Positions 60,691 through 64,000 of a stretch of DNA of 64,000 bases are shown piece after piece. Position 1 is the first letter of the stretch. The number at the start of each line of letters is the position of its first letter. This stretch comes from Cacajao melanocephalus (taxonomy: Eukaryota > Chordata > Mammalia > Primates > Pitheciidae), in assembly GCA_963573385.1 (NCBI GenBank), contig CAUYLG010070563.1:124001-188000 (forward strand), given 5' to 3'. A program made the translations under genes and the position numbers. Below the pieces are notes generated by a model. It searched no databases. It saw only the letters and a program-made list of their open reading frames with translations, and was not told where the DNA came from.

Positions 60691-60989
60691 TCTTGCTCAT
60701 ATACCCAGTTTAATATGGCTAACAGATTTGATGGTGACTTGAGGCAAAATGGTGTTCCCCTTTGAACATGACAACCTTGCATTCTGCACCAACACTATTC
60801 ATTAACAACACTCTCCATTTAGACTTAAGCACAAAAGTTAGATAGTTTTTTTAGAACAGAGAATGCCTTAAGCTTTCAACCAGTTCGGTAAAACCTTAGA
60901 GGAGAGAGCTGATACTTGAAGACAAACCATGTAGATCTTCAGCAGTTTGCCAAGTTTTGAATCGCTGACATTTAGATTTGCTGTGTTAA

Positions 60990-61145
60990 ATACTTCTTTT
61001 AGCCTCAGTTTCCCCCATCTGGGAAAGAGCTGTTGATTCGATGATTCAGTAAGTTCACTTGCCCATGAGTCACAGTAACTAGGGGCAGAACTATCGAGCC
61101 CTGGTGTTCTGGCTGTTGGATCCATGGCTCTAACCATTCTTGTTC
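60990..61145. mobile_element. Two MIR fragments in opposite orientation
   Basis: 60990-61045 contains tagcctcagtttcccccatc (plus). 61060-61145 contains cttgcccatgagtcacagta and ggatccatggctctaaccat (minus). Boundaries approximate. Confidence 0.6.
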
Positions 61146-62031
61146 TGAGTCCTCTTGCTGACCACCAGCTGACTATCTTTGTGGGTCCTTCATCTCCATC
61201 TCCTCTCTGAAAGCCAAGTGCACCACGGGGCCAGGCAAGATGGGAGCCTCTAGCAGAGATGGAGGCATGTTTGTTCCTGCCCCACCTTCTGGAATGGGGG
61301 ATGGCAGCGGGTGTAGCCTGTAGAGGATGTTGAATAACAACTGGAGAAAGGGCTGCTCTGGTTCTCAAATAAACAGGCTCATGAGTGATGAGGGGGGACC
61401 CGCTTCTCTCCCACCTTCACCGGGGGCAGCTGCAGCCGCCAGCACTGTACACACGTTTCTTACGCGAAGGCGAATAAACACCACCAGGGCGCACTTCAAA
61501 AGACTCTGGGAGCAGCTGCTGCTGATGGAACCATGCCTTTAGGGGGGCTGGGCTTGTGCAGAGGGGCTAGGGTGGCCTCTGGTAACAGACGGCCCCAAGA
61601 CGTCCAAATACATCAGTGTGGAGGCCTCAAAGACCCAGTGACTGCGAGCAGGAAAAATAAATAATGCCGTTATCTCCGAATTTTTGCCTTTGATCTCATT
61701 TCCCCCCTCTCTTCTTCCATTGCTTTTTCTCCCCACCCCCTTCCCTGATTTTTCTCTCCTCTGCCTTTAAAAAAAAAAATTTTTTTTTCTCCTTGCCATT
61801 TGATTTATGCTCCCAAACAGCTCTGAGAGGCTGACATCCCCTGATGAATTGTTCTGCTCAGAGACCTGAGCAGGCAGGCGGCTGGAAAGGGGGTGGGGGG
61901 CAGTGGGGGAGGGTGGGATGGTTCCTTCCAAACAGGGAAGACCTGGCCTCAGTGAGGGGGATGCTGTAGGGACACATGTGAGCACGTGTGTGGGGTATGT
62001 TCCTATTGGCGCACACCAGTGTCACCTAGAG
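61146..62031. other. Repeat-poor sequence, candidate regulatory region
   Basis: 61420-61690 is unique, contains several CpGs (ttacgcgaaggcgaataaac), and then ataaataatgccgttatctc. An A-run directly followed by a T-run lies at about 61768-61788. No gene is supported. The 166-codon minus frame at 60868-61368 runs across the MIR pieces and is not a gene. Confidence 0.4.
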
Positions 62032-62548
62032 CAGTGGTCCCCAAACATTTTGGTACCAGGGATGGATTTTGTAGAAGACAGACTTTCCAGACTTGGGGAA
62101 TGGTTTTGGGATGATTCAAGTGCATTACACTTATGGTACACTTCACTTCTATTACATTGTAATATATAATGAAATAATTATGCAACTTACCATAACATAG
62201 AATCGGTGGGAGCTCTGAGCTTGTTTTTCTGCAACTGGACGGTCCCATCTGTGGGTGATGAGAGACAGTGACAGATCATCAGGCATTAGATTCTCATTAG
62301 CAGTACACACTCTAGATCCCTCAGATGCGCAGTTCACAATAGGGTTATGGTCCTATGAGAATCTAATGCTACTGCTGATCTGACAGGAGGTGGGTGGAGC
62401 ACAGACAATAATGCCAGTCAAGAGGAGCAGCTGTAAATACAGATGAAGCTTTGCTTGCCTACTCACTGCTCACCTCCTGCTGTATGGCCCAGTTCCTAAC
62501 AGGCCACAGACTGGTACTGGGCTATGGCCCAGGGGTTGGGGACCCCTG
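62032..62548 (+). mobile_element. MER1-type hAT MITE, complete
   Basis: Full element of 517 bp. The left terminus is cagtggtccccaaa; the right terminus is ggttggggacccctg, its imperfect reverse complement. Internal words tgggatgattcaagtgcatt, agacagtgacagatcatcag and ctgtaaatacagatgaagct match the MER1 group. Flanks acctagag (62024-62031) and actgagag (62549-62556) agree at 6 of 8, a plausible hAT target duplication. Nonautonomous: no transposase. Confidence 0.9.
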
Positions 62549-62789
62549 ACTGAGAGCTTGGGCTACCTCTGCTTCCACTTCCTTTTGTTTCTGAGCCAAT
62601 GTAGGAATGGGGAGTGGTGATTTTCTGTCCTTCCTCATTAGGAGATGATTCAGAAATCATTAAGTGTCTACTGCATGCAAGGCTCTAGGAATCTAGGGAT
62701 ACAGCCAGTTGTAACTTAGAGGCAACAAACTTGTGACTTCTGTATCCAAGGTTATGGTGAGACCTCAGGCCCTGGGACCAGACTACTCA

Positions 62790-62940
62790 AGGTCAGGTTC
62801 TAGCTCTTTCGTTCCCTGGTGCTGTGCCCTTTATTTAAGAAAGCAGCTCAACTGTGTCCAGTTTCCTCACCTATAAAATTAGGGTAATAAGGTTTCCTCA
62901 GAGCATTAAATGAGTTAACGCTGAAAGCACTTAGCAGCTA
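62790..62940 (+). mobile_element. MIR fragment, plus strand
   Basis: gtccagtttcctcacctata, aaattagggtaataaggttt, gcattaaatgagttaacgct and aaagcacttagcagc follow the MIR core and tail. Confidence 0.8.
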
Positions 62941-62979
62941 TGGAGTGATAGCTGAAGCCATCAGAGAGGGCTGTGTAGG

Positions 62980-63330
62980 GGTAACAGTGGGCAGAACAAC
63001 ATGTGCAAAGGTCCTGAGGCTGAAGCATTCAAGGAATTACAAGCAACTCCCTTTAGAGGCTGGAAATTCAAGGGATAAGAATGAGTCTAGAGAAGCTGGC
63101 CCCCATAGTCTTATAGAACAGGATTGGGAATTTGATCTCTATCCAGATGGCAATGGGAAGCCCTTGTGGACCTAAGGCAGAGGAGTGATGAACTGTGCAT
63201 TTAAAAGTCCCATATGTCTGGCTAGTACCTGAGAACAAAGACCAGGAAGGCAAGTAGATTACTGAGGTTGCCTAGATGGAAGATGATGGGTGATCATTGT
63301 GGCTTTGAGTCTGGTTGCTTCTCACTCTCC
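62980..63330 (+). repeat. Old mammalian dispersed repeat, family unnamed
   Basis: acatgtgcaaaggtcctgag, gatggcaatgggaagccctt and gcagaggagtgatgaactgt form a recognisable order of an ancient repeat that I have seen in mammalian DNA but cannot name. 47475-47640 holds another piece of it. Confidence 0.5.
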
Positions 63331-63699
63331 TTGACAGAGTAATGAAGGATTATAGAAGGAACTTGACCGAATATAGTGAATGGAAAAGTTAAGGTAGCCT
63401 CCTAAGTTTAAGCATTTGGTTGTACCATTGACTGCAGCAGGAAAGGCTGGCAGTGTTTGTTTTTTGGGGTTTTTTGTTTGTTTGCTTTTTGATTTGCCAA
63501 GCAGCAAAGGAGACTGAACAGCTGAGTTCAGTCTCAGAGCAGCTAAGTCCCACACCCACACAGGAAAGATTTGAAACCAGAACTACTAAAGGAATAGGAG
63601 TCTGCAGGCAGGTGGCTGAGTGCCCCAAATCAGGAACACTCAAGGCACTTACAACCTGATTTGGGAAAATTATCAGTGTCTTCCAAGTGTTGCTACACA

Positions 63700-63825
63700 C
63701 ATGGATTTTTTAAAGTATTGATGCTTAGCTTCTAGTCCCAGACATTGACTTTGTATGAGATGTGACCAGGGCAACTGGGTGGCTTTTTAAAGCTGCTCAG
63801 GTAATTCTAATGTGTAGCGTAACTG
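63700..63825 (+). mobile_element. MER20-like fragment
   Basis: attgatgcttagcttctagt, ccagacattgactttgtatg and gctgctcaggtaattctaat resemble the middle and end of MER20-type hAT MITEs (cagattcctgggcccca, caggtgattctgatg). Terminal repeats are absent. Confidence 0.5.
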
Positions 63826-63849
63826 GAGCCATTGTAGTAAAAACTCTTA

Positions 63850-64000
63850 ATCCTAGCTGCATGCCAGGCATTGTGCCAAATAGATTATTATACCCTACCT
63901 TTAATCTTCATGTCAGCTTCTCTGAAGGTTTCTCATCTATAAGGGGAGACAGGAGTAACTGCTTCACAAGGTTAAATAACTTGCCCCAAATGACACAGCT
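63850..64000 (-). mobile_element. MIR element, minus strand, cut by window end
   Basis: ctgcatgccaggcattgtgc, ttaatcttcatgtcagcttc, tctcatctataaggggagac and aataacttgccccaaatgac-acagct follow antisense MIR order. It continues past base 64000. Confidence 0.85.

Noticed and set aside
60868..61368. 166-codon minus-strand frame as a gene
   Set aside because: It runs through MIR fragments, has no domain, and shows no start context or splice support.
62003..62248. 81-codon minus frame near the window end
   Set aside because: Sits on the MER1-type MITE.

Overview
The window reads as nuclear DNA of a primate, human or another anthropoid. The evidence is seen directly: Alu elements (one nearly complete dimer of S/J type, one old J-type dimer and three monomer-length fragments), two long pieces of primate-type LINE-1 (L1), mammal-wide repeats (MIR, L2, MER5-like, MER1-like, MER20-like), MaLR LTRs and Tigger DNA-transposon relics. 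There are no bacterial features: no operons, no Shine-Dalgarno-led genes and no CRISPR. I find no protein-coding gene, tRNA, rRNA or snRNA that I can support. Apart from LINE-1 ORF2 remnants, open frames are short and fit chance. The window is best described as intergenic or deep-intronic sequence built by repeated insertion and short-range duplication.

Layout. 1-5.4 kb: sequence with internal duplicated blocks (13-148 with 2020-2158; more diverged 224-620 with 4765-5125) and one LTR-like element (2657-2988). 5.5-8.8 kb: 5'-truncated L1, minus strand. 8.8-17.9 kb: LTR-like pieces (9.6-10.3, 15.7-16.7 kb), a MaLR LTR (11.8 kb), a direct duplication (14.1/15.4 kb) and a striking hairpin (17.04 kb). 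17.9-20.4 kb: Alu cluster and a Tigger-type MITE. 20.8-23.9 kb: second L1, plus strand, so the two L1 copies form an inverted pair. 24.8-25.0 kb: an L1 tail scrap containing a 23-bp microinversion. 25.0-30.4 kb: 5.4 kb in which I recognise nothing. 30.4-33.4 kb: one ancient L1M interrupted by an AluJ and by a Tigger3-like transposon. 37.2-38.5 kb: a tandem duplication whose first unit is bracketed by 25-bp inverted repeats. 42-45 kb: MIR and L2 scraps. 45.6-46.3 kb: a solo LTR inside an MLT1 LTR. 47.0-48.0 kb: another direct duplication. 48.4-52 kb: L1M/L2 pieces, plus a twin-primed (internally inverted) L1 that itself contains a copy of a segment from 48.7 kb. 54-64 kb: MIR-rich, with several hAT MITEs, including a complete MER1-type element with terminal inverted repeats and a degraded 8-bp target duplication.

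There is no gene set here that works together. The useful content is the layered insertion history and several unusual local rearrangements. Repeat family names come from remembered consensus sequences and were not checked by a search. Percent identities are by-eye estimates.
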